NCBI GenBank assembly: GCA_963796705.1
Contig: CAWCMK010000004.1
Coordinates: 62,001-126,000, forward strand
Length of the DNA: 64,000 bases
Source: VRUE01 sp963796705
GTDB lineage: Bacteria > Actinomycetota > Thermoleophilia > Solirubrobacterales > 70-9
Direction: 5' to 3'
This document shows, piece by piece, positions 8,453-15,906 of this stretch. The first letter of the stretch is position 1, and the number at the start of each line of letters is the position of its first letter. The notes below the pieces were generated by a model that made no database searches, was not told the DNA's origin, and worked only from the letters and a program-made list of their open reading frames with translations. The translations under genes were made by a program, and so were the position numbers.

Positions 8453-8640
8453 TCACGCCAGCCGGGCGCCGATCAGCCGGCCCAGCAGCTCGACCTCATT
8501 GTCGGCGAGCTCGACCTTGACCGCCGCCGGCCGCCGGGTTCTCTTCGAGATGTTCGATCGAGGCGGTGGCGGGGATCGGCAGGGCAACCGGGGAGCGGTG
8601 CAGCAGCCAGGCCAGGGCACCTGCCTGGGCGCGGGGTGGA
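8453..8640 (-). pseudogene. Aldo/keto reductase remnant (C-terminal fragment, frameshifted)
   Basis: On the minus strand from about 8640 the frame reads AGALAWLLHRSPVALPIPATASIEHLEENPAA, the last barrel strand and cofactor loop of aldo/keto reductases. The frame then breaks at a GC-rich run (about 8527-8534) and, one frame over, continues VKVELADNEVELLGRLIGARLA to a TGA at 8453-8455, the normal C-terminal helix. The N-terminal 200 or more residues, including the catalytic Tyr, are absent upstream. It is a truncated, non-functional copy. Confidence 0.65.
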
Positions 8641-8800
8641 ACTGACCGGCTTCAGAGAGGAACGAGGACCGTTTACGGCGAGGAAGGCCACGACTTCCGG
8701 GATTGTGGAAATACCCGGATATCCGGCGGATTCTTCGCGCTACGTTGTGATCGAGCGCTGCACGGGCGCTCCCCTAGGAGTCACATGCGGAGGGCATGGA

Positions 8801-9964
8801 ATGAAGGGGCTCGCCGATGTCATTCAGAACCGAGGCAAGCTGACGCTTGTTGCGCTCTGCCTCAGCATCGGCATTGGCGTATTCGCGGTCCAAGCGCTCG
8901 GGGCCTTCGGCCCCGCGAGGCACTTCCACGCCGGAGCTTACCCGGACGGGATCGCGGTCGGCAAGCTCAACCGGGACTCACACCCTGACCTGGCGGTCGT
9001 CTCGGGCGGTAACGTTGCCGTGCTGTTGGGAAACGGTGCCGGTGGCTTCGGCCGAGCGAAGCACTTTGGCACCGGGAATTGGCCGGACGGGATCGCGATC
9101 GGCGACCTCAACGGCGATGGCACACCCGACCTCGCCGTTGCCAATCACAACTCGAACAACGTCTCGATACTGCTCGGACACGGCAATGGCAGCTTCGGCA
9201 AGGCCAGGAATTTCGCCGCCGGCGACGGCCCCAACTCGATCGCGATCGGCGACTTCAACGGCGACAAGAAACGTGACATCGCGGTCACCATCTTCTCGAC
9301 CACCCACCAACACGGTATGGAAGGCGCCGTCTCGATACTGCTCGGACAAGGCGACGGCAGCTTCGGCCCGCCGACCAACTACCCCGTCGGCGGCGTTAAC
9401 CCAACCTCGGTCGCGATCGGCAAGTTCAACCGCGACCCGAACCCCGACCTCGCCGTCGCAGTCCGCGCTTCGGACAAGGTCTCGATACTCCTCGGACACG
9501 GCGACGGCAGCTTCGGCAAGGCCAGGAGCTTCCCTGCCGGTGACGCCCCCACCTCGATCTCCGTCGGAAGACTCAACGGAGACTCCCGCCCCGACCTCGC
9601 TACCGCGAACTACATCGCCAACAGCGTTGCGGTGCTGCTCGGGAGGGGCGACGGCACCTTCGGCAAGGCGAAGAGCTTTGCGGTCGGCACCCATCCCACC
9701 TCGGTCGCGATCGGCAACCTAAACGGCGACTCCCACCCTGACCTTGCGGTCGCCAACCAGAACTCGAACAGTGTCTCGGTACTAGCCGGAAACGGCAACG
9801 GCACCTTCGGCAAGGCGACCGACTATCCGCTGCGCCCGAGGCCCGCACATCCCCAGGCGGTCGCGATCGGTAATTTCAACGCCGATTCCAGACCTGACCT
9901 GGCCGTCGACACCGAGGCCTCCAAGGGCGTGTCGATACTCCTCAACACGGACCCGAGCCACTGA
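8801..9964 (+). CDS. Secreted FG-GAP/VCBS repeat protein
   Basis: A 387-residue exported protein. The basic N-terminus (MKGLADVIQNRGK) leads into a hydrophobic signal segment (LTLVALCLSIGIGVFAVQALG). The rest is seven imperfect repeats of 55-60 residues. Each contains an 'S/G-I-A-I-G-D-L-N-G-D-S-x-P-D-L-A-V' Ca-binding type loop followed by 'V-S-I-L-L-G-x-G-D-G-S-F-G'. This is the FG-GAP / integrin-like beta-propeller unit, so the protein probably forms a seven-bladed propeller outside the membrane. One repeat (THQHGMEG) carries an insertion. GGAGGG lies upstream of ATG 8801; earlier in-frame codons are not repeat-like. No enzymatic domain is present. Confidence 0.85.
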   Translation: MKGLADVIQNRGKLTLVALCLSIGIGVFAVQALGAFGPARHFHAGAYPDGIAVGKLNRDSHPDLAVVSGGNVAVLLGNGAGGFGRAKHFGTGNWPDGIAIGDLNGDGTPDLAVANHNSNNVSILLGHGNGSFGKARNFAAGDGPNSIAIGDFNGDKKRDIAVTIFSTTHQHGMEGAVSILLGQGDGSFGPPTNYPVGGVNPTSVAIGKFNRDPNPDLAVAVRASDKVSILLGHGDGSFGKARSFPAGDAPTSISVGRLNGDSRPDLATANYIANSVAVLLGRGDGTFGKAKSFAVGTHPTSVAIGNLNGDSHPDLAVANQNSNSVSVLAGNGNGTFGKATDYPLRPRPAHPQAVAIGNFNADSRPDLAVDTEASKGVSILLNTDPSH

Positions 9965-10495
9965 CTCCAGCGCGGCAGCTGGGTAGAACCACAACCACGA
10001 GCCTCCATCCCGGGCCATTGCTCGACTGTGGACTCCGCCCGCGACATGGGAGCCCCCATTGGCCCCCACCTACACCACCAATGGCCAGGCGCTGCCCCGG
10101 CGAGGGGTCTGGTGAGACGCGGCGCCGGACGATGGCTGGCTCGCCCTGGGGCGGCCGGCCCGGGGCGAGGTGGCGGCGCAGGCCCGCTTGGGGCCGGCAG
10201 TGAATCAGGACCGACGGGGCCCCATGGCAGGCGGTTAGCGGCGATGAGCTGGGCCTGGCTTGCCCACACGCCGCTTTGTCCGGTTTGCCGCCAAAACGGG
10301 GCCCTCGTGTCCTATCCCCCTACCCGATCGGGAAACCGATCGCGCGCCGGGCTCTGTTTTTGGGGGCTCGAACGCCGTCATCAGCGGGGTTGCGACGGCC
10401 CGGCTGGGGAGACGGCGCGATCCCGTTCCCGGCAAGCCGGGAGGGATTCAGCGGCCGGCCGGGCGCTATCAATTACTGAAATTTAAGGTTTAGAT
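9965..10495. other. Gene-free stretch, very GC-rich
   Basis: Several short overlapping open frames occur on both strands, but none shows domain content, consistent codon bias or a ribosome binding site. The first 250 bp are rich in GC inverted repeats. The last 40 bp (about 10468-10495) turn AT-rich and probably hold the promoter of the small membrane protein gene at 10523. Confidence 0.5.
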
Positions 10496-10513
10496 CGGCA
10501 ATTGCCGGCAATT
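10496..10513. promoter_or_regulatory. Two overlapping perfect palindromes, possible operator
   Basis: CGGCAATTGCCG (10496-10507) and AATTGCCGGCAATT (10500-10513) are both exact palindromes that share their middle. They lie 10 bp before the ATG of the small membrane protein at 10523 and next to an AT-rich stretch, where a repressor or activator site could sit. It is too close to the start codon to be a terminator. Confidence 0.4.
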
Positions 10514-10522
10514 CGGGTGGCT

Positions 10523-10735
10523 ATGTCATTTACAGCGATCATCCTCATGAACATCGGCGTCGCCCTGGTGCTGGCGACGATCCTTGCCCTCGTGATGCGC
10601 GCTCCGGCGCGCCTCGAGGCCCATTTCGAGAGCCACGGCGCGCGGCGCCGGAAGCCCCGCCCGGAGCCCGCAAGGGCTCGCGGCGAGCGCCCGCTGGGCG
10701 CCGCTCGGCGCCACCTGCGAGCGATCCCCGACTGA
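10523..10735 (+). CDS. Small single-pass membrane protein, family member A (70 aa)
   Basis: The sequence begins MSFTAIILMNIGVALVLATI with LALVMRAPARLE following: a short non-charged start, one membrane segment, then a basic Arg/Pro-rich cytoplasmic-type tail ending HLRAIPD. It aligns with the proteins at 27745-27930 (minus) and 40178-40366 over the pattern M(S/T)...I...N...A......LA.VM....R, and with the first also at the tail (LRAI). I do not recognise a described family. The TTG at 10502 in the same frame is a less likely start. The lipoprotein gene at 10793 follows 57 bp downstream on the same strand. Confidence 0.6.
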   Translation: MSFTAIILMNIGVALVLATILALVMRAPARLEAHFESHGARRRKPRPEPARARGERPLGAARRHLRAIPD

Positions 10736-10792
10736 GCAACCGACACAGACGGCGTCCATCGGCCTCCCTGCCCGGGCCAATAGGATCCGGGC

Positions 10793-11257
10793 ATGGGCAG
10801 GCTGACGGCCTTGCTTCTCGCCGCGCTCGCGCTGTTGCCGATCGCCGGCTGCAGCGCCGGCGGTGCCTCCCGCATCGGCGGCTCGCGGGGCGGCCCCGTC
10901 GTCCTCTCCGCCGAGGAAATCCCCGGCCTGGGAGAAGTGCTCGTCGATGAAGGCGTGACCCTCTACGCCTTTGCTCCCGACCGGGCCAGGAGGGTGACGT
11001 GCGTGGGGGACTGCGCCTCGGCCTGGCCACCGCTGACGCTCTCAGCGGGGCAGCGGGCGAGCGCCACGGCTCCGGTCAAGGAACGGCTGATCGGCAGCGA
11101 TCCCGGGCCAGGGGGAAGCGCGGTCGTCACCTATGCCGGCTGGCCTCTCTACAGCTACGTCTCCGATACCGAACCCGGCGAAGCCAACGGCCAGGACGTC
11201 AATCTGAACGGCGGCTACTGGTATGTGATCTCGCCCTCGGGCAAGCTGATCAGGTAG
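10793..11257 (+). CDS. Secreted-repeat lipoprotein (COG4315 / PF03640 type)
   Basis: A 154-residue lipoprotein. The signal peptide and lipobox (LLPIAGC, Cys about residue 20) are followed by a short linker and two secreted repeats: EVLVDEGVTLYAFAPD with CVGDCASAWPPL, then VVTYAGWPLYSYVSDTEPGEANG. It is a paralogue of the 4643-5203 protein but lacks its long Ser/Gly tails. The Cys-x3-Cys followed by AWPP is conserved in both. It is convergent with the leftward gene at 11250, overlapping by 8 bp, and lies next to the oxidase cluster; a link to respiration is only inference. Confidence 0.85.
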   Translation: MGRLTALLLAALALLPIAGCSAGGASRIGGSRGGPVVLSAEEIPGLGEVLVDEGVTLYAFAPDRARRVTCVGDCASAWPPLTLSAGQRASATAPVKERLIGSDPGPGGSAVVTYAGWPLYSYVSDTEPGEANGQDVNLNGGYWYVISPSGKLIR

Positions 11258-11801
11258 CCGGTGCGCCGCTCCGCGGGCGCCCCAGCGCCAAGGGGATCGA
11301 GACCGAGCGTCCCTCGACGGTGACCAGCAGCCTGACCGGGCCCTCGCCGATCACCCGCACCCCTCCCGACCAGACCGTCTCGGCGAGGTCTCGGCAGGGC
11401 TGGAACTCGGTTTCCGCGTAGCCCGGGGCGGCGAAGGGCGAGCGCGGCTCCTGGCCCCGGTTGTCGAGAACCTGGCCGTAGTAGAGAAAGACCCGGTTGC
11501 GCAGCGCGAGCGGGACGCTGAGAACCACGTAGTGGTGACCGCGGACGAGCACCTCCATGTTCGTGTGGAGCTGACCGTTTGCTCCCCGGCGCATCTCCCG
11601 CAGGGGGGCTCGCGGCACCGCCAGGGGTCCGGCCCTCTGCGTCGCTCGCCGCCCGAGGCTGGCCTCGGCGCCGCCTTTACCTTCGTGCAGGCAGGGTGCG
11701 AGATTCGCTTCCGCCACTTCCAGCGGTTCCTTGGAGCCGCCGATCGCCAGCGCGATCGCGACCGCGCCGGCGAGGGCGGCGATCAGGGCCTTGCGGAGCA
11801 C
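11250..11801 (-). CDS. Exported protein of unknown function, last gene of the oxidase cluster
   Basis: A 183-residue protein with a signal or anchor sequence (MLRKALIAALAGAVAIALAIGG). The mature part contains HTNMEVLVRGHHYVVLSVP and VFLYYGQVLDNRGQ, then PCRDLAETVWSGGVRVIGEGPVRLLVTVEGR, which reads as a compact beta-rich domain. Two cysteines (CLHEG and PCRDL) could pair. No family is recognised. It follows the SCO1 gene by 12 bp and is probably co-transcribed with it, so a role in oxidase assembly or copper handling is possible but unproven. Confidence 0.65.
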   Translation of the reverse strand: MLRKALIAALAGAVAIALAIGGSKEPLEVAEANLAPCLHEGKGGAEASLGRRATQRAGPLAVPRAPLREMRRGANGQLHTNMEVLVRGHHYVVLSVPLALRNRVFLYYGQVLDNRGQEPRSPFAAPGYAETEFQPCRDLAETVWSGGVRVIGEGPVRLLVTVEGRSVSIPLALGRPRSGAPAT

Positions 11802-11813
11802 CCGGGCAGACCG

Positions 11814-12449
11814 CTAATTGGATTCGCTCGCCAGCGTCTTCAGGTCGGTGCTGACCCAGTTGGGCAAGAACGGGTAGACCATCCCGGCGCGCTCATAGCC
11901 CTTGGCGTCGATCAAATAGAGCGCATCGGTGTGTTCGATATCGCCGCTGGTCTGTCGCACGAAGATCCGGTAGCGCCTCCAAACCGGTTCCAGCTGGGCC
12001 TTTGTCCCCAGCAGCCAGCGCCAGGGGAAGTCGGCGAGTCCGAAGCGCTTGATCGCCCGCCGGGCCGAGCCGGCGGTGTCGTGCCAGGGGTCGACGCTGA
12101 CCGCGAGGACCAGCGGCCGCTCGGCGGCGGGCGTCATCCGAAAGGCCGCCGCCAGGGCCCGGCCCTCAAGCGGGCACTCCTGGTGGCACTGGGAGTCCAT
12201 GAAGGTGAGAATCACGGGTCGGCCTTGCAGGCTGGAGAGCCGCAGTCGCTGACCCTGGGAGTCGCGCAGCGCGAAATCAGGCGCCCGTCTCAGGCCCGCC
12301 GGCCAGACCGCCTGCCCCTGCACCTCGGCGCTCGCCCGTGAGCCTCCCGAGCCGTCCGAGAGCAGGTGCACAGCGCCACCGATCAGCGCCCCGCCGAGCG
12401 CCGCGAGGGCGATCACGATCGCCGCGGTCCGCCGGCTGGTGCGCCTCAT
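11814..12449 (-). CDS. SCO1/SenC-family copper chaperone
   Basis: A 211-residue membrane-anchored thioredoxin-fold protein. The N-terminal anchor (TAAIVIALAALGGALIGGAV) precedes the SCO domain. The domain contains DFALRDSQGQRLRLSSLQG, then FMDSQCHQECP (the CxxxC copper site), VSVDPWHDT, and DIEHTDALYLID, whose His is the third copper ligand. All ligands expected for SCO proteins are present. It delivers copper to the CuA site of oxidase subunit II or maintains its cysteines. Its ATG overlaps the TGA of the upstream 46-aa gene (12446-12448), which points to translational coupling in the oxidase operon. Confidence 0.9.
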   Translation of the reverse strand: MRRTSRRTAAIVIALAALGGALIGGAVHLLSDGSGGSRASAEVQGQAVWPAGLRRAPDFALRDSQGQRLRLSSLQGRPVILTFMDSQCHQECPLEGRALAAAFRMTPAAERPLVLAVSVDPWHDTAGSARRAIKRFGLADFPWRWLLGTKAQLEPVWRRYRIFVRQTSGDIEHTDALYLIDAKGYERAGMVYPFLPNWVSTDLKTLASESN

Positions 12450-12586
12450 CCCCGCGGATGCCGCCGAACCGCGACCGTGAAGATGCTGAGGACGACGATC
12501 AGGACGATCAGCGGAAAGACGGTCGAAAAGACCCCGGAGAAGCTCGTCCAGCCGGCGTTCGCAAGCACCAGTCCAATCAGCTGCAT
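12446..12586 (-). CDS. Small membrane protein of the oxidase operon, 46 aa
   Basis: A frame from ATG at 12584-12586 to TGA at 12446-12448. It begins MQLIGLVLANAGWTSFSGVF and has one strong membrane segment (FPLIVLIVVLSIFTVAV) before a basic end (RRHPRG). It exactly fills the space between the ctaG stop (12588) and the sco1 start, with the TGA sharing bases with the sco1 ATG, so it sits inside the operon as a translated unit. Small oxidase-associated subunits or assembly proteins of this size are known in other caa3 and aa3 operons, but I cannot match this one to a named family. Confidence 0.65.
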   Translation of the reverse strand: MQLIGLVLANAGWTSFSGVFSTVFPLIVLIVVLSIFTVAVRRHPRG

Positions 12587-12587
12587 C

Positions 12588-13448
12588 TCATCCAACTCCT
12601 CTCGGCAGGGCCCGGGCCCCCGCGCCCTCCGCGCGACGGGACTCGCGAGGCTCGAGCCATCGGTAGGCGATCACGAGGATCGCGATCATGTAGGCGAGAC
12701 CGCCCGGCACCCACATCACCCCGGCCGCCAGCTGCTGGTCGGTGAGAGCGGAGATGTGACCGGGGCGACTCGCCGCTTCGGCGTAGGTCGAGTAAAGCGG
12801 GGTTGAGGCCATCGCCAGGATGATCGCCAGCACCCAGCCGACGACAAGGGTCGAGCCCAGGTAGGCGATTTTGCCCAGCTCGCTCAGCGGGGAGCGCCAG
12901 GGTGCCGCCGGTATCACCCGGGTCCAGAACAAGAGCGCCGTGGCGAAGAAGATGAAGTGCTCGAGCGCGTGGATGAATTCCCAGCGCAGGGCGGCGTCGT
13001 AGAGGACCGGCAGGTGCCAGGCGCAGAAGTCGAGGTTGAAGAGCAGCCAGGAGACCAGCGTGCCGCTGAGGATCACCGAGGCCCGCCGCAGCGGGGCCCA
13101 GTCGGGCCCGGCGATCGTGCGGGCGACGTCGCGGCGGTAGGCGAGCGGGAAGCCGTGCCACATCCGACTCCAGGGCCGCGCCAGCGCCAGCAGCGGCGCC
13201 GCCGCTCCGATCAGGAGGATGTGCTGGATCATGTGGACCCAGAAGAGTTCGTCGGCGAGCGTGTCGACCGGCGAGTCGAGGGCTACCAGGATCGCCACCA
13301 GTCCGGCGATGAAGGAGGCGCTGCGCCAGGCCTCGCCGCGGCGGCGGACCCTGCCGCGTCCGCCCAACCAGTAGAGCATCGCCGCGCCCACCACCCACAG
13401 TAGTGCCGGACCGCCGGTCCAGTCGAGGGGCGTCGTCAGCGAGGCCAC
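12588..13448 (-). CDS. ctaG: Cytochrome c oxidase assembly factor CtaG (caa3 type)
   Basis: A 286-residue polytopic membrane protein of the caa3_CtaG family (PF09678 type), with about seven hydrophobic segments. Diagnostic parts are VALDSPVDTLADELFWVHMIQHILLIGAAAPLLALARP, where the His residues of the WVHMIQH motif are characteristic, and HALEHFIFFATALLFWTRVIP. The C-terminal half has QQLAAGVMWVPGGLAYMIAI, also typical. These proteins are needed for insertion of CuB in caa3 oxidases of Gram-positive bacteria and are unrelated to the Cox11-type CtaG. The gene lies 3 bp after the subunit III gene in the leftward cluster. Confidence 0.9.
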   Translation of the reverse strand: MASLTTPLDWTGGPALLWVVGAAMLYWLGGRGRVRRRGEAWRSASFIAGLVAILVALDSPVDTLADELFWVHMIQHILLIGAAAPLLALARPWSRMWHGFPLAYRRDVARTIAGPDWAPLRRASVILSGTLVSWLLFNLDFCAWHLPVLYDAALRWEFIHALEHFIFFATALLFWTRVIPAAPWRSPLSELGKIAYLGSTLVVGWVLAIILAMASTPLYSTYAEAASRPGHISALTDQQLAAGVMWVPGGLAYMIAILVIAYRWLEPRESRRAEGAGARALPRGVG

Positions 13449-13451
13449 GGC

Positions 13452-14027
13452 TCAAACCAGGTAGAGGATGATCCAGGCGAGGATCCCGATCCCGCAGAGC
13501 AGCGCCCAGTAAAACGCCCCCGGCGTGAACCCCTCGGGCAAGACCTGCCCGCGGTGGCGGACCCCGAGGGCGAAGGCGGTCTCCACCCGGTAAAGGGCGA
13601 CGAGCGTCGCCACGGCGTAGAGCGCCGTCCAGCCGAAGAAGACGCTCGCGTAGCCGCCGCTTTGGGGGCCGAAGGGGATGTGGGCGTACTCGACCGCCTG
13701 CGCGATGCAGGAGAAGAGCCCCAGGAGGAGGGCGACGCCGCAGGCGGCGACCCAGCCGCCATCCCCCTGCTTCGCGGCCCGCGCCGCGTAGCCGAAGGCC
13801 AGGGCGCTGAGCGCCAGTGCCACCGCGATCGCGATCCCGTAGCCGCTCGGCGGCGTCACCCCCGCCGGGCGCCAGAGTTCGTTGTTATCGAGCGAGCGCA
13901 GGTAGAAGTAGGCGAAGACGAAGCCGAGGAAGAACATCACCGTGGCGCCGCCGATCAGCGCGTAACCGACGCGGTCGACCCGCTCGTGCATCTCCCGCGT
14001 CTCGGCGAAGGGATCCTGCTCTGCCAT
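13452..14027 (-). CDS. ctaE: Cytochrome c oxidase subunit III
   Basis: A 191-residue membrane protein with five helices, the short bacterial form of heme-copper oxidase subunit III. Helix I carries LIGGATVMFFLGFVFAYFYLRS. The conserved acidic residue in AQAVEYAHIPFG lies at the position where subunit III typically has Glu in a helix. The C-terminus GAFYWALLCGIGILAWIILYLV is a final helix. ATG at 14025-14027 was chosen over ATG 14045 because GAGGAGG lies 5 bp upstream of it. Subunit III stabilises the oxidase and its proton uptake. The gene follows ctaD by 25 bp. Confidence 0.85.
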   Translation of the reverse strand: MAEQDPFAETREMHERVDRVGYALIGGATVMFFLGFVFAYFYLRSLDNNELWRPAGVTPPSGYGIAIAVALALSALAFGYAARAAKQGDGGWVAACGVALLLGLFSCIAQAVEYAHIPFGPQSGGYASVFFGWTALYAVATLVALYRVETAFALGVRHRGQVLPEGFTPGAFYWALLCGIGILAWIILYLV

Positions 14028-14052
14028 CGTGGCCTCCTCGGGCATCTCGCTC

Positions 14053-15906
14053 CTATCCCGGGGCCGGCGCCTCGGCCGGCTGGGCGACCGGCGGCACCCC
14101 GTAGTCGTAGGGATCGGAATCGATCACCGGCGGGCGCGGATAATCGTGGACCGGGACGGGGGTCGGCGTCTGCCACTCGAGCGATTTCGATTCCCAGGGG
14201 TTATCGGGAGCGGGCTTGCGGACGATCACCAGCGAGTAGACGACGTTGAAGAGGAAGACCAGCATCGAGGAGCCGAGAACAAAGGCGGAGACCGAGACCC
14301 AGTCGTTGAGTCCCTGCAGGTGGCTCGGATAGGTGACGACCCGCCGCGGCATCCCCATCAGGCCCAGCGCGAAGAGCGGGAAGAAGGTCGAGTTGAAGGC
14401 GATGAACATCACCCAGAAGTGGATTTTGCCGAGCGTTTCGTTGAGCGCGATCCCGAACATCTTCGGCACCCAGTAGTAGATCGCCCCGAAGAAGACGAAG
14501 ATCAGGCCGCCCATGATCGTGTAGTGGAAGTGGGCCATGACGAAGAAGCTGCCGTGGGTTGCGACGTCGCTCGGCACGTCGGAGAGGAACACCCCGGAGG
14601 CGCCGCCGATGAAGAAGTTGAAAAACCAGGCGAGGCAGAAGAGCATCGGTACCCGGTAGCGGATCTTCGCCCGCCACAGGGTTCCCATCCCGGCCAAGAA
14701 GACGAGTCCGGTGGGCAGCGAGATCGCCTCGGTGGAGAACATGTAGAAGGGCCGCAGCGAGGAATTGAGGCCGCTGACGAAGAGGTGGTGCTGCCAGACG
14801 AAGAAGCTCAAAAGGGTGATCCCGAGCAGGCCCGCAACGGCGATCCGGTAGCCCCAGAGCCGTTTGCGGGCAAAGACGGGGACGATCTCCAGGAGGATTC
14901 CCATCCCCGGCAGGGCGAGGACGTAGACCTCCGGATGACCGAAGAACCAGAAGAGGTTCTGGAACAGGTAGGGGCTGCCGCCGGCGCTGGAGATGAAGAA
15001 TGAGGTCTGCACGGCGCGGTCGAAGCCCACCATCAAGAGCACGGCGATCAGAACCGGCGCCGCCAGCAGCATCAGGATGCCGGTGCTGAGGGCCCCCCAG
15101 CAGAGCATCGGCAGCCGCGACCAGGTCAGCCCCGGCGCCCGCATGGTGACGATCGTCGTGATCAGGTTGAGCCCGAACAGGGTCATCGAGATCCCGACCA
15201 GGGCGAAGAAGAAGATGTAGGAATCAAAGCCGTAGTTCGCCTGCACGTTCAGCGGCGCATAGCCGGTCCAGCCGGTCGGGAAGCCCCCGAACAGCAGGGT
15301 CGTCATCAGGATCGTCCCGGCCGCCATCAAAAGCCAGAAGGTCAGCGACTCGATCCGCGGGTAGGCCATCCGCCGGGCGCCGATCATCAGCGGCACGAAG
15401 TAGTTGGCGAAGGGGCCCAGCACCCCCGAGGTCATGATCCCCATCATCATCGTTCCGTGCAATCCGACCAGGGTCAGGTAGTTGCCGGCCCCGAACAGCT
15501 GCGGCGAGGGGCGCAGCAACTCGGTCCGGATCAGCATCGCGTTCATCCCGGCGATGAAGAAGAAGAACCCGACCCCGATCAGGTACTGGATCCCGACCAC
15601 CTTGTGATCGGTGCAGCTGGTGAAGTAGCGGCCGATCCCCCCCTCCTCTTTTTCGGCCATGCTGACCGGAGCGCCGAGCATCCGCGAGAGCGGGTAGTTA
15701 AAGAAACCGAGGCCGCCGAGGAAGCCGACGACGGCGAACAGGTAGCCGAGCATCAGGGCGACGTCGTTCTGGTTGGTGTCTTCGAAGAATTCGATGCTTT
15801 CGGCGTGGATCTGGTGGCCGAGCCACCAGCCGAAGTAAAAGCCGACGATCCCGAGGACGATCCCGGCCAGCAGGTTGAAGCCGATCAGCCGCCGCCAGTT
15901 GCTCAT
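14053..15906 (-). CDS. ctaD: Cytochrome c oxidase subunit I
   Basis: A 617-residue catalytic subunit. All metal ligands are visible: the helix-II His of LVGLHGTMMMG (low-spin heme), the helix-VI GHPEVYV (CuB His, cross-linked Tyr and proton-path Glu), WQHHLFVSG (two CuB His) and AHFHYTIMGG (heme a3 and heme a). It reduces O2 and pumps protons. The N-terminus has about 85 extra residues with two predicted helices before the canonical start at GRYFTSCTDHK. The C-terminal tail is Pro-rich. The ATG overlaps the stop of ctaC (TGA at 15903-15905). Type A by the presence of the Glu in GHPE. Confidence 0.97.
   Translation of the reverse strand: MSNWRRLIGFNLLAGIVLGIVGFYFGWWLGHQIHAESIEFFEDTNQNDVALMLGYLFAVVGFLGGLGFFNYPLSRMLGAPVSMAEKEEGGIGRYFTSCTDHKVVGIQYLIGVGFFFFIAGMNAMLIRTELLRPSPQLFGAGNYLTLVGLHGTMMMGIMTSGVLGPFANYFVPLMIGARRMAYPRIESLTFWLLMAAGTILMTTLLFGGFPTGWTGYAPLNVQANYGFDSYIFFFALVGISMTLFGLNLITTIVTMRAPGLTWSRLPMLCWGALSTGILMLLAAPVLIAVLLMVGFDRAVQTSFFISSAGGSPYLFQNLFWFFGHPEVYVLALPGMGILLEIVPVFARKRLWGYRIAVAGLLGITLLSFFVWQHHLFVSGLNSSLRPFYMFSTEAISLPTGLVFLAGMGTLWRAKIRYRVPMLFCLAWFFNFFIGGASGVFLSDVPSDVATHGSFFVMAHFHYTIMGGLIFVFFGAIYYWVPKMFGIALNETLGKIHFWVMFIAFNSTFFPLFALGLMGMPRRVVTYPSHLQGLNDWVSVSAFVLGSSMLVFLFNVVYSLVIVRKPAPDNPWESKSLEWQTPTPVPVHDYPRPPVIDSDPYDYGVPPVAQPAEAPAPG

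Noticed and set aside
8901..9960. Tandem DNA repeats that could be a CRISPR array
   Set aside because: The repeated units are coding FG-GAP protein repeats of about 165 bp in one frame, without spacers.
9965..10250. Strong GC inverted repeats suggesting a terminator or an RNA gene
   Set aside because: The stems are short and many alternative pairings exist; no conserved RNA family or T-run was visible.
10028..10486. Several open frames of 60-150 codons in the GC-rich gap
   Set aside because: All lack codon bias and ribosome binding sites; they are typical random frames in very GC-rich sequence.
14029..15003. Long plus-strand frame opposite the oxidase subunit I gene
   Set aside because: It is the reverse of a real gene with strong codon bias and is His/Asp/Arg-rich noise; no domain.
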